From the NCBI GenBank assembly GCA_937883755.1, contig CAKZYA010000001.1, positions 1 to 64,000 of the forward strand: 64,000 bases of DNA, in the 5' to 3' direction. Below are positions 45,295 to 53,420 of the stretch, in pieces. Below the pieces are notes generated by a model that was not told where the DNA came from, made no database searches, and saw nothing but the letters and a program-made list of their open reading frames with translations. Position 1 is the stretch's first letter. Each line of letters begins with the position of its first letter. This DNA comes from an uncultured Flammeovirgaceae bacterium. Lineage in GTDB: Bacteria > Bacteroidota > Bacteroidia > Cytophagales > Cyclobacteriaceae. A program made the translations under genes and the position numbers.

Positions 45295-48200
45295 ATGAAA
45301 CTACGTCGCTCGGTATCCCGCCGTACCTACATCATCAGTGTAACCTTGTTTGTATTGGTGGCTATGTTCGGGTACTATTTTCTGGCATTCCTACCCAAAA
45401 AAGAAAATCAGTTAATTGCCCAGCGAGTGAGAGCGTTGGATCGAATTGGGCAGAATTTTCAGGAGAAATTCAATGTCTATCGTAAAAATGTACTTCAGAA
45501 TATTAAGGATGAAGATTTTGCAGTACTAGATCAGGCACTGCAACAAGCTGATTATCTGGAAAAGCAACAGTTAAGCCGTAGTGGCGATTCTTCTTCATCA
45601 GAAGGGATAGCGGAACGTCTCAAGACTGCTAGAGATACTATACAAGCTGCTAAAAAACGTCTTTGGGGAAAATACTCGCTAAGTGCAACCAATCGGCAAA
45701 TTAGCCTGATTGAAGAGTTTGACGAAACCAGTCAGCTTATTCGGTTTGAAAACACGTTTGCCACGCTTTTTTCCACTTTCTTTGCGCCAATTCGGCTTCA
45801 GGATAGCTTCGACGGCTACGTTATTTATCAGGATTCATCGCTGGTATACCAAGATTTGCCAGGGGAAATTCTGCGAGTTCCGGCTCAATTGTATACCGAA
45901 CTAAGTCAAGACTCTCCCGAAGGTCAATTTGTAAGGCATAATCTGGAATCGCGGGAGCCCGAGCACTACGAAACCCCGCGGGTATATGAGGCGGGTACTA
46001 ATGTACAACTGGCTTCGGTAGATTACCGACTGTTTTGTACTGATTTTACCACTAACGATAAGCGAAGCACTACCCGTTGGATCATCTACGGCTTAGTCAC
46101 TAAAGATGCATTTGATGCTGAAAAGAAGCGGATTCCGTTTTTAAGTCTGGTTCTGCTTTCACTGGGTTTGCTGCTGCTGCTCTTTTCTATGCCACTGATG
46201 AAGTTGTTCTTCATGAGTTCTATTGAGCGACTACATCGTCAGGATGCTTTACTCACTCCACCAACCTTTATTGTTTGTTCGGCTATTTGCTTACTGATTA
46301 TGTTGACTGTGAGTAAATTTTATCTGAGCGATATTCCGAGGGTAGATACTCGTCTGAAAAAACTGGCGAATGAAATTAGCCGCAACTTTCAAGATGAAGT
46401 ACAAGACATCTATCAGTTAGCTCAGCAGATGCCGACCGACGCTGCCCTCCTTGCTTCTAACAAGTCCATTAGTATTCCAAATGCCGTAGCGAATAATACG
46501 ACTAGCTTACCTGACTTTAACCAGTATCCTTTCTTACGCTCAGTATACTGGCTTAATGGGGAGGGAAAACAGAAGTTTGAATACTCTATGCTGGATAGCG
46601 AAGATCGAGATTATACCGAGAAGAAACTGCCTGATTTTGCCAACCGCTCTTACTTCCGGGTGATGCAGCAGGGCGAAGGTTATTCATTGGTAGATAAAGA
46701 TACACTGGCCTATTTACAATCTATTGTGTCCTGGACTACCGGCGAGCCGGTTAGTGTATTTTCCGTCGCCCTATCGCCTGATAATTCGCTTGCTGCCCGA
46801 GGAAGTAAAAATTCTTCAGTACTAGCGATTTCCACCGTTCTTCAGTCAGTCACCGACCCAGTGCTACCTCCAGGTTACAGCTTTCATATTATGGATGAGA
46901 GTGGGCTAGTACTTTATCATACCGATCGGCAGAAAAATCTTCAGGAAAACTTTTTAGAAGAAATCGCTGATAAACAACCGCTGATGGCGGCAATGGTTAG
47001 TCGGTCTACTACTACTACCGATATTTCTTATTACAACCGAAATTATCGGGCTCGTTTACAGCCAATGCCAGGTACCCCTTGGTGTTTAGTTACTACCTAT
47101 GATACTGAGTATCTGGAAAGCCCGTATCAATATATTCTGACTTTTTGCACGTTGGGTATTATTCTAATCTCCCTGATTTCAGCCCTGCAATTTGTTTCCA
47201 TTGCCCTTCTATACCATCGTCCTTCCAAACTCAAGCGAACATCTGTGGCTTTTAAGTGGCTCTGGCCCTACCAGAATACACTAACTCCCTTGAACAAAAA
47301 AAACGATATGCAAAAGCCCCGCACGGTTCGGTACGGGATAATTTTCGTTTTGAACCTGGTATACGGTCTGCTTCTGATTTTTTATAATCAATCAGCAGAT
47401 GTTTCGCTGCCGGTAGCTATTGCTAGTTTCTTGATGGCGATTGTACTTTCCTACACAGCTACTTTTGCTCTCTTGCAAGAACATCGCGACCGTCGGTACA
47501 AAATGGTGCTGATTGGCTCGGTTTTACTTTCGCTGCTGGTACTGCTGATGAGTATTTTACTAACGATGGGTGAAAAGTTCGTTGAGTGGCCGCACTTACT
47601 GATGTGGGTGGGAGTAGTTGGTTTGGTACTAGGCTATGTGAGCTGGAAGGCTCTCCAGTCTTCGGATAGCAATAATGCCGTTGAAGAAAATCAGTGGATT
47701 AGAACAGTCTTGCAAGTCGGAGTGGTTATGTTAGGACTGTTACTTTTGGGTGGGTTAATTGAAATTAAGCAAAATACTAATATCCTTCAGCAGGGTTTTG
47801 TTTGGGCGATTCTTTATCTGATGGCTTTATTGGCATTTATTGTCGGAAACACCCGGATAAAGTCTTCTGCCGTAGCCGAGGGGCAAGCAAGATCATCTGC
47901 CCAGGTTAGTGGTTTTACTTTTTCGATAAATCGATTATTTGATAAGAAGCTTGGGCAAATCATATCTCAGATTCTTACTCGACACGGCTACTGCCTGATG
48001 GTTTTCTCGTATTTGGTATTGAGCAGTATTTTGTCAGTCTGGTTTCTGTTTAGCAAAACCTACGATTATGAGAAACGTATCTGGAGCAAGTACAGCTTGT
48101 ATCAAATTAATCAGGAGCTGAATAAGCGAGAAAGCCGACTACATGCTTTGTATCAGCGTAATAATTCTGCTTATCACGCAGTGAATGAAAAGTACGGGCG

Positions 48201-49839
48201 ATACCAGCGAGCTAAAAACAAAGCACTTTATTATCAGGCTCTAGGTATCGATAGCGGCTACCAGGCCGAAACGGAAATGCCATTGCTAAAAACTAACTTT
48301 GATGAGCTAGTCTACCAGATTCGCCCAGCAGTTACCACCCTATCGGGACTTACCAATGGGTTTGTTGGGCAGCAGGGAGATGATTGGGTAAGTCAGTCTT
48401 TCCCGAATAAGGTTTCTGTTACTTTCCCTGAGAGTCATTATTTTGATGAAGCTGGATTTCTTACTTTGAGCATGAGTCCATCGGTGTTTCTCAATATGTC
48501 CTGGGCTAATCTCAAAGTGCGCCACCTAGTACTGCTAGTTGTGTTCGCCTTGCTTTTGTTGGGTATTTACTATCTACTCAAATTCAGTATTTTTCGGCTA
48601 TTTGGGGTACAGGCATTTCATTTTCAGAAGGTCATTCAGGTGGATGACCAGTTGATGATTGAAGAGCGGGAAAATCCAAAGTTGAGTAGATCAATACAAT
48701 CCCCCCATAAGTTTATCATTTCTATGCCCTTTGCCGGAACCAGGGAGTTGTACGAAAAACCCGGAATTAAGCATAAGCAGAGTTATGATGAAAAATTTGA
48801 TTTTTCTCAAGTACTAGAGAATACAGTGTTTCCTCTGAAGAAGGAGAAGATTCTGCAATTGAAAGATAAAGATGTGGTGCTAGAACATTTTAGCTACGGT
48901 ATTGAAGATCCGAAGACGAACGAGCATCGATTATTTCTACTAGAAAACCTACTGGCTAATGGCAATCGGGTAACCATTATTTCCAAGCTTGCTCCGATGC
49001 AGCTCACGGCTAAGTTTGAAGAGATTATTGAGAATGCGGCTGATCCTCGCGAGGTAGAAGACCTGGAAACCCGCGTCTCGCGCTGGAAAGATATCTTATC
49101 TAGCTTCGTGAAATTATACTACTCGGAGTTGGTATGCAGCCGAAACCGCCGTCGGCTGGGGGCAGAAGCTACGATAGCGGAGTTGGTTTACCACGAGATG
49201 AGCGTCAACAAGCCCTATTTCAGGCGTATGGATGGTACGCTGGTAAGCAAATGGTACGAAGATGATGAGCAGAATAAAGCGGATGAACGAAAGAAGGGTA
49301 AAAAAATAGAGCTTAGTCCGCTGGTAAAGCAACATATAGAGCAACACAGCGATAATGAAGATGCCAAAGAAGAGATTTTGCTAAAAATCCAGAGTATGGC
49401 GCAACCCTTCTACTTTTCGCTATGGAGTACTTGCTCTAAGGAGGAAAAATACGTGCTCTACGATTTAGCTGACGATGGGTTTGTGAACACCAAAGACAAG
49501 TCGGTAATGCTAGCCTTGATGGAGAAGGGGCTGATTTTTTACGATGAGTCATTTCACATTATGAATGAGAGCTTTCGCAACTTTATTCTTTCTAATATAA
49601 AGCCTGCTGAAGCTTTGGAAATGGAGCAGGCTGCCCGAAAGAATGGGCGATGGAGCGTATATAGTACTGTAATTTTACTGCTTATTGTAAGCTTAGTTTT
49701 CTTCGTAGTATTTGCCCACGAAAGTATTGTTAATCAGTTTGTTGCCCTACTGGCTGGGGTAACAGCAGCTGTGCCCTATTTGCTCCGTCTGGTAGGGCTC
49801 ATCGGTCTTTCTGGCGGAAATCGTGAAAGTGCTGCTTGA
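45295..49839 (+). CDS. Giant membrane sensor with Cache-like domains and a degenerate NTPase-like C-terminus
   Basis: 1514 residues. A first membrane helix (about 12-32) is followed by an extracytoplasmic region to about 280, helices near 282-305 and 323-345, then a second extracytoplasmic region (about 350-610) that reads like a double Cache sensor (NRSYFRVMQQGEGYSLVDKD, GYSFHIMDESGLVLYHTDRQ). Six or so helices (about 682-865), helices near 900-925 and 1078-1100 and another small periplasmic segment follow. The cytoplasmic part has IISMPFAGTREL (about 1142), DVVLEHFSYGIEDP (1193) and VTIISKLAP (about 1226), at the places where STAND-type ATPases have Walker A, Walker B and sensor motifs, but the Walker A Gly-Lys-Ser/Thr is absent. 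A winged-helix-like segment and two helices end the protein. No kinase, cyclase or methyl-accepting domain is visible. Confidence 0.75.
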   Translation: MKLRRSVSRRTYIISVTLFVLVAMFGYYFLAFLPKKENQLIAQRVRALDRIGQNFQEKFNVYRKNVLQNIKDEDFAVLDQALQQADYLEKQQLSRSGDSSSSEGIAERLKTARDTIQAAKKRLWGKYSLSATNRQISLIEEFDETSQLIRFENTFATLFSTFFAPIRLQDSFDGYVIYQDSSLVYQDLPGEILRVPAQLYTELSQDSPEGQFVRHNLESREPEHYETPRVYEAGTNVQLASVDYRLFCTDFTTNDKRSTTRWIIYGLVTKDAFDAEKKRIPFLSLVLLSLGLLLLLFSMPLMKLFFMSSIERLHRQDALLTPPTFIVCSAICLLIMLTVSKFYLSDIPRVDTRLKKLANEISRNFQDEVQDIYQLAQQMPTDAALLASNKSISIPNAVANNTTSLPDFNQYPFLRSVYWLNGEGKQKFEYSMLDSEDRDYTEKKLPDFANRSYFRVMQQGEGYSLVDKDTLAYLQSIVSWTTGEPVSVFSVALSPDNSLAARGSKNSSVLAISTVLQSVTDPVLPPGYSFHIMDESGLVLYHTDRQKNLQENFLEEIADKQPLMAAMVSRSTTTTDISYYNRNYRARLQPMPGTPWCLVTTYDTEYLESPYQYILTFCTLGIILISLISALQFVSIALLYHRPSKLKRTSVAFKWLWPYQNTLTPLNKKNDMQKPRTVRYGIIFVLNLVYGLLLIFYNQSADVSLPVAIASFLMAIVLSYTATFALLQEHRDRRYKMVLIGSVLLSLLVLLMSILLTMGEKFVEWPHLLMWVGVVGLVLGYVSWKALQSSDSNNAVEENQWIRTVLQVGVVMLGLLLLGGLIEIKQNTNILQQGFVWAILYLMALLAFIVGNTRIKSSAVAEGQARSSAQVSGFTFSINRLFDKKLGQIISQILTRHGYCLMVFSYLVLSSILSVWFLFSKTYDYEKRIWSKYSLYQINQELNKRESRLHALYQRNNSAYHAVNEKYGRYQRAKNKALYYQALGIDSGYQAETEMPLLKTNFDELVYQIRPAVTTLSGLTNGFVGQQGDDWVSQSFPNKVSVTFPESHYFDEAGFLTLSMSPSVFLNMSWANLKVRHLVLLVVFALLLLGIYYLLKFSIFRLFGVQAFHFQKVIQVDDQLMIEERENPKLSRSIQSPHKFIISMPFAGTRELYEKPGIKHKQSYDEKFDFSQVLENTVFPLKKEKILQLKDKDVVLEHFSYGIEDPKTNEHRLFLLENLLANGNRVTIISKLAPMQLTAKFEEIIENAADPREVEDLETRVSRWKDILSSFVKLYYSELVCSRNRRRLGAEATIAELVYHEMSVNKPYFRRMDGTLVSKWYEDDEQNKADERKKGKKIELSPLVKQHIEQHSDNEDAKEEILLKIQSMAQPFYFSLWSTCSKEEKYVLYDLADDGFVNTKDKSVMLALMEKGLIFYDESFHIMNESFRNFILSNIKPAEALEMEQAARKNGRWSVYSTVILLLIVSLVFFVVFAHESIVNQFVALLAGVTAAVPYLLRLVGLIGLSGGNRESAA

Positions 49840-50022
49840 AATAGTAGGAACTTGATTAATCGCGCGGCGAACCGTCAAGTTCCTACATTATTTGGTTTAG
49901 AAAGAATGTTTTACATCTGAACTCATCATTCACATCAACAATCATCAATTATCCCTCACCCACTACCCATTTCATCGAAACCTTTTTATATTCGTCTCGT
50001 TGAACTTGAAAAATCAAACATT

Positions 50023-50205
50023 ATGGAAGCATCTACGCCCACTACTCAGGATTTAGAAAAAGAGATTACTTCTTTGGAAGCCCAATTAACCGGGGATATG
50101 TTTACGGATATGGAAATCCGCGACAAAATTCATAATCTGAAAATGAAGCTCACGGGCACCAAGCCAATAGACTCGCAGATTGACTGCGTAGGCTGCGGAA
50201 GCTAA
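50023..50205 (+). CDS. Small coiled-coil protein ending in CVGCGS
   Basis: 60 residues: MEASTPTTQDLEKEITSLEA, QLTGDMFTDMEIRDKIHNLK and MKLTGTKPIDSQIDCVGCGS. The heptad pattern predicts a short coiled coil, and the tail has a CxxC pair that could bind metal or be redox-active. I recall similar small proteins with the same DCVGCGS tail in other Bacteroidota, which argues for function. A strong terminator follows 15 bases after the stop. Confidence 0.7.
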   Translation: MEASTPTTQDLEKEITSLEAQLTGDMFTDMEIRDKIHNLKMKLTGTKPIDSQIDCVGCGS

Positions 50206-50219
50206 TTTACCCACTCAGC

Positions 50220-50249
50220 AAAGCCGGACTCATTCCGGCTTTTGTTTTT
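50220..50249 (+). terminator. Intrinsic terminator
   Basis: AAAGCCGGA (50220-50228) pairs perfectly with TCCGGCTTT (50234-50242) around a 5-base loop, followed by TGTTTTT. It ends the transcript of the CVGCGS protein. Confidence 0.88.
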
Positions 50250-50250
50250 G

Positions 50251-50735
50251 TCAAATTTCCGGATTTCATATTCGGCATTTCCCTGTTGCTGACAAGGCTA
50301 GTTTCTTAATGTATTCATATAGTCAGGATGACTACAGTCTGCTCAAGACCTGGGTAAAACATAAGTGTTTATCTTACCTCCCTGAAGTTGGAAAGTGAAG
50401 AGATTAATGCCATATTAGACTGCTCTTCGCAATTTGAATGAAACTAGATTATTCGCTTACAAACGACTGCAAACGTTTTCAATCATTTAAGCAATTAGAA
50501 ACGGATATGATTAAAGGTGTCGATATTATGATAATGAATGTTGTTTATATACTATTTTCATCAATAAATCAGTCTAGAACACTGTAGATATATGACAAAT
50601 AAACGTACCGGTGCGTTTATACAGTTGTTGTATGGCATTAGGTTCTATGCATCATGATTCTATTTACTTTTTATGAATATTATTTTATGTTTTACATAAA
50701 TTTTTATTTATTTGCAATAAATAAAATCTATACTC
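50251..50735. other. AT-rich intergenic region with a 22-bp palindrome
   Basis: 485 bases with no convincing gene; base composition becomes clearly AT-richer than the preceding region. At 50599-50620 lies ATAAACGTACCGGTGCGTTTAT, a palindrome with 11-bp arms and a single T/G mismatch. Twelve bases later TTGTTGTATGGC (from about 50625) repeats, inverted, the GCCATACAACAA found at 51556-51567. The region probably contains the promoter and possibly an upstream boundary of the cassette-like genes that follow. Confidence 0.45.
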
Positions 50736-51299
50736 ATGAAAAGAAACAAAATAATTCAGGCCACATTGGCGATCAGCAGATTCTCTTTTTGGTTTTTTAT
50801 AGTTCTATTGACGGTATTTGTTTTTATAATAGTCCATTCAATTATTTCACCTGAATCTTATGCCAATTTCCAAATTTTGAATGACGGTAATACGCTTACT
50901 TTTGACTTTAAGTATTGTCCTGAATGCGATAGCAGTTCAAATGGTATCCTCCTTTCTGAGATTAGCCAGTCAATAAAACTCTGGATACTATTTCGCTATT
51001 CTTCCATAATTGTGCTTCTTATATTAATTCAATATGAAGGAATCAAAATTTGGAACTCAGTCAAAGAATATAAGACTTTCTATACTCAAAACAAGTTACA
51101 TTTCAAGCAAATAGCGAAATATGCCTTAACAATCTTCATAATAGGAATCTTTAATTTCATTGACGAAGGACAAAACGGTATTGGCTTAGAAATAGGTTTA
51201 CCGATAGTTTGGGTGGCTTTCGCTCTCTTCAGTCTGGGTCTCAGTGAAATATTTAAAGAAGGACAACTCCTACAGGAGGATAAGGATTCTATAGTATGA
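50736..51299 (+). CDS. DUF2975 membrane protein
   Basis: 187 residues with four membrane helices (about 13-35, 80-100, 125-145 and 155-175). The layout of helices, the short periplasmic part (TFDFKYCPECDSSSNG) and the end GLSEIFKEGQLLQEDKDS fit DUF2975. Members of this family are regularly followed by a small Cro/C1-type regulator, as here (ATGA overlap). AT-rich codon use differs from genes outside the island, suggesting acquisition. Function unknown; a membrane partner of the regulator is likely. Confidence 0.75.
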   Translation: MKRNKIIQATLAISRFSFWFFIVLLTVFVFIIVHSIISPESYANFQILNDGNTLTFDFKYCPECDSSSNGILLSEISQSIKLWILFRYSSIIVLLILIQYEGIKIWNSVKEYKTFYTQNKLHFKQIAKYALTIFIIGIFNFIDEGQNGIGLEIGLPIVWVAFALFSLGLSEIFKEGQLLQEDKDSIV

Positions 51300-51508
51300 G
51301 TATAGTTGTGAATTTAGATGTAATGCTGGCGAAACGCAAAATGAAGCTAAAAGAAGTAGCTGAGATTATTGGCATATCTGAGACTAATCTTTCTTTACTG
51401 AAAACTGGTAAAGTGAAAGGTATTCGATTCAACACCTTAGATAGCATATGTGAAATATTGGAATGTCAACCTGGAGATATATTAGAATACATTCCTCAGA
51501 ATTCATAA
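51296..51508 (+). CDS. Small Cro/C1-type HTH regulator (YozG-like)
   Basis: 70 residues: a single helix-turn-helix domain with MLAKRKMKLKEVAEIIGISE, TNLSLLKTGKVKGIRFNTLD and SICEILECQPGDILEYIP. This is the YozG-like short regulator that accompanies DUF2975 proteins. The start overlaps the DUF2975 stop by four bases, so the two are translated together. Probably autoregulates its operon. Confidence 0.85.
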   Translation: MSIVVNLDVMLAKRKMKLKEVAEIIGISETNLSLLKTGKVKGIRFNTLDSICEILECQPGDILEYIPQNS

Positions 51509-51546
51509 AATTAATATTCCATTTCCCTACTAATGGTGCACTTGTA

Positions 51547-51678
51547 AGTGAAAACGCCATACAACAAATACTATCATCCATAAGCTAACTGAGCTATTTT
51601 CAAAGGCTAGTGGGATTGGATACTTTTAGAAATATTTGAAAAGTCCAGCTTACTGATGATAGTTGGTTGGCGTTACTT
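51547..51678. repeat. Long imperfect palindrome, attC-like cassette site 1
   Basis: Left arm AACGCCATACAACAAATACT then ATCATCCATAAGCT (51553-51586); right arm AGCTTACTGATGATAGTTGG then TTGGCGTT (51647-51674). They pair with a few bulges, and inner ATTTTCAAA/TTTGAAAA pair too. Outer boxes AGTGAAAACG (51547) and CGTTACTT (51671) recur at the second site. Shape and position recall integron attC sites, but the boxes do not fit the usual RYYYAAC/GTTRRRY consensus. Confidence 0.5.
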
Positions 51679-51698
51679 GCTATAAATTAGGAGTTAAA

Positions 51699-52415
51699 AT
51701 GATACAATACAGCAAAACGCCTATAAGACAATACGAAAACTTCATAAGAGATATTTTAAATAGTTCGGTCAGACGAATCAATTGGGAAAGCCTTGAAGAG
51801 AAGGGTGATATGTTTGTCGATAAAATTCAGTCACTCTTTAAGACTGAGAACAGCATGAGTTGGAGTTTCTATTGCTCTAGTTTAGACACTCTAGGAGATT
51901 CAACAATGGCTATTGTATCATTTCAGAATTACAGGTTTAAGAGAAGAAATGAAGTAACTGGGGGAGAGCAGTATTTGAGACTATATGGACTACTAAATGC
52001 TGTTTATATCAATTATGGTGCTTTAATGTCTTTAGCTGAGCTTGTAAAAATAAAGAACGTAGACATTGAGGCCACATTCAAAAATACTAAGATTTATTTT
52101 TTGAGAAACGCTCTTGCGGCTCACCCTACGAATTTTAATGAAAATGGGAGAATGGTAAATTATAAGGTCGCAAGATTCTCATTAGAGAATGAAAGACAAT
52201 TAGTAGTTATTAATTCTTCTAATAAATTCGTGAATTATGATTTAAATTCAAGTATTAATGAATACATCTCATTGGCTGAATCGCTTTTGTACAAGGTGTG
52301 TTCTAAGATTGTACAGCTAAGATATGGATCTAATAAATCTAAAGTGTCTAATCTTTTAGAAGAGCTAGACAAAATAAAAAGTACAGCAAGTAACACTATG
52401 CAACCGCCAACCTAG
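51699..52415 (+). CDS. Unknown protein, HEPN-like candidate, in a cassette-like unit
   Basis: 238 residues from ATG 51699, chosen for the GAG-rich TAGGAGTTAAA just ahead; an upstream in-frame ATG at 51663 lies inside the repeat. The protein is mostly helical and soluble. FLRNALAAHPTNF (around residue 145) resembles the R-N-x-x-x-x-H motif of HEPN RNases, placed after a long helix (GLLNAVYINYGALMSLAELV), as in that fold. I do not recognise a specific family. AT-rich codon use contrasts with neighbouring chromosomal genes. The stop codon touches the AGTGAAAACG box of the second site, as cassette ORFs commonly end at their recombination site. Confidence 0.55.
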   Translation: MIQYSKTPIRQYENFIRDILNSSVRRINWESLEEKGDMFVDKIQSLFKTENSMSWSFYCSSLDTLGDSTMAIVSFQNYRFKRRNEVTGGEQYLRLYGLLNAVYINYGALMSLAELVKIKNVDIEATFKNTKIYFLRNALAAHPTNFNENGRMVNYKVARFSLENERQLVVINSSNKFVNYDLNSSINEYISLAESLLYKVCSKIVQLRYGSNKSKVSNLLEELDKIKSTASNTMQPPT

Positions 52416-52515
52416 TGAAAACGAGCCAGGACATTGACTGCTTCAACATAGGAAATTGATACTCGGAAGTAAAATGCCAACAAACCCGGCCTGACGGCTG
52501 CATTAGACGTTACTT
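52414..52515. repeat. attC-like cassette site 2
   Basis: Starts AGTGAAAACG (52414-52423) and ends CGTTACTT (52508-52515), the same outer boxes as site 1. The interior differs and is only weakly self-complementary (AGCC..AGG against GCCTGACGGCT). The CGTTACTT boxes of the two sites are 837 bases apart. Confidence 0.4.
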
Positions 52516-52525
52516 ACAGAAATCA

Positions 52526-52762
52526 CTAAACCGTAGTCCGTTCTCTGAAATCCTCCGCCTCTTGGAAGATATGTTCTTTGCGTTTATGATTCATTCTGTC
52601 TAGCGTGGCGATCATCATAGACATGCGCTGGTTTTCGGCAAATACTCTTCGGTGGTGGTCAATAAAGCTCCAGTAGAGTCCGTCTACCGTATTAGCCCAG
52701 TCCTTACTCTTTCGGTAGTTGCTCATTTTGCTGATGTAGTTGGAAGTAAAGCTTGGTAACAA
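52526..52762 (-). pseudogene. Detached 3' fragment of a photolyase-like gene
   Basis: Encodes NYISKMSNYRKSKDWANTVD and on to ERTTV, the C-terminal ~70 residues of the photolyase-like protein at 53421-54917. DNA is identical over 184 bases; the tail has diverged (EAEDFRERTTV here, EAEEFRKRTTEK there). The few residues before it (MLPSFTS) are unrelated. It has no FAD-binding region and is not a working gene. Confidence 0.85.
52555..52738. repeat. 184-bp direct repeat, distal copy
   Basis: Every base matches 53453-53636 by eye. Sequence on either side differs. The two copies bracket a 714-bp segment that carries the toxin-antitoxin pair. Confidence 0.9.
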
Positions 52763-52783
52763 AAGAGCCTTTACCTGCCGTTT

Positions 52784-53131
52784 TTATATTTTTCTACGTC
52801 TCACTTTATTTTTATTGATCGTGATGAACTCATTCTTTCCATCAGTTTCAATAGTTGTCAAGGTGGTTCTAAGAAAGGATACAATCATGTCATAGTCCTC
52901 CTTATCGTATCGTAAAAAGATAACCGTTAAGCCCGATAGTTGATGGGAAAAAATCCACTCGCCAAAATCCTTATCTTCTGTAATTAAGAGCTGATTTTCT
53001 TGTCTGGCTAAGGCGATAATGTCTTCGTCAGCCATGCCAGCATTCGTTTCTTGTATCCAAGTTATCTGATAGCCATCTTCTCGTAAGGCTTTTACTAAAT
53101 TTCCGTTCAGTCCTTCATCAGCCAAGATCAT
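52784..53131 (-). CDS. DUF5615 PIN-like toxin
   Basis: 115 residues. MILADEGLNGNLVKALREDG at the start and LLITEDKDFGEWIF in the middle are the acidic motifs of the DUF5615 (Mut7-C/PIN-like) group, which are ribonuclease-type toxins paired with DUF433 antitoxins. It begins two bases after the antitoxin stop. A Lys/Arg-rich tail (NKNKVRRRKI) ends it. The RNA target is unknown. Confidence 0.85.
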   Translation of the reverse strand: MILADEGLNGNLVKALREDGYQITWIQETNAGMADEDIIALARQENQLLITEDKDFGEWIFSHQLSGLTVIFLRYDKEDYDMIVSFLRTTLTTIETDGKNEFITINKNKVRRRKI

Positions 53132-53133
53132 GA

Positions 53134-53361
53134 TTACGCGCTTTGAAGCGTATCTTCACTTTCCATCACGGATACAGCGTAGCTGGCACACGCCATAATA
53201 TCTTCTTTAGTGATGTGGGGATACATCTCAATAATCTCATCAGATGAATATCCACCAGCAATTTTTCGCAGGATTAGTTCAACAGTAATTCGGGTGCCTT
53301 TAATTACTGGTTTGCCCAACATAACTTTTGGGTTTGCAGTTATTCTATCCTTATAACTCAT
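53134..53361 (-). CDS. DUF433 antitoxin
   Basis: 75 residues from ATG 53361 (MSYKDRITANPKVMLGKPVI), the normal opening of the family; an upstream in-frame ATG at 53415 adds a Lys-rich stretch without resemblance to it. KGTRITVELILRKIAGGYSSD and YPHITKEDIMACASYA are the winged-helix-like DUF433 core. It is the antitoxin and probable autorepressor of the downstream DUF5615 toxin. It starts 60 bases after the photolyase-like stop on the same strand. Confidence 0.85.
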   Translation of the reverse strand: MSYKDRITANPKVMLGKPVIKGTRITVELILRKIAGGYSSDEIIEMYPHITKEDIMACASYAVSVMESEDTLQSA

Positions 53362-53420
53362 ATTCTTTTTCTTCGAAGTTCTTTCTTTTTTCTTTAAATG
53401 GCAAGTGATGAACAATACTA

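Noticed and set aside
50281-50400. Possible gene remnant (YSQDDYSLLKTWVKHKCLS...)
   Set aside because: A short frame with an early stop and no recognisable family; could be chance.
51547-51678. Canonical integron attC
   Set aside because: The outer boxes depart from RYYYAAC/GTTRRRY, and no integron integrase is present in the window, so it is listed only as attC-like.
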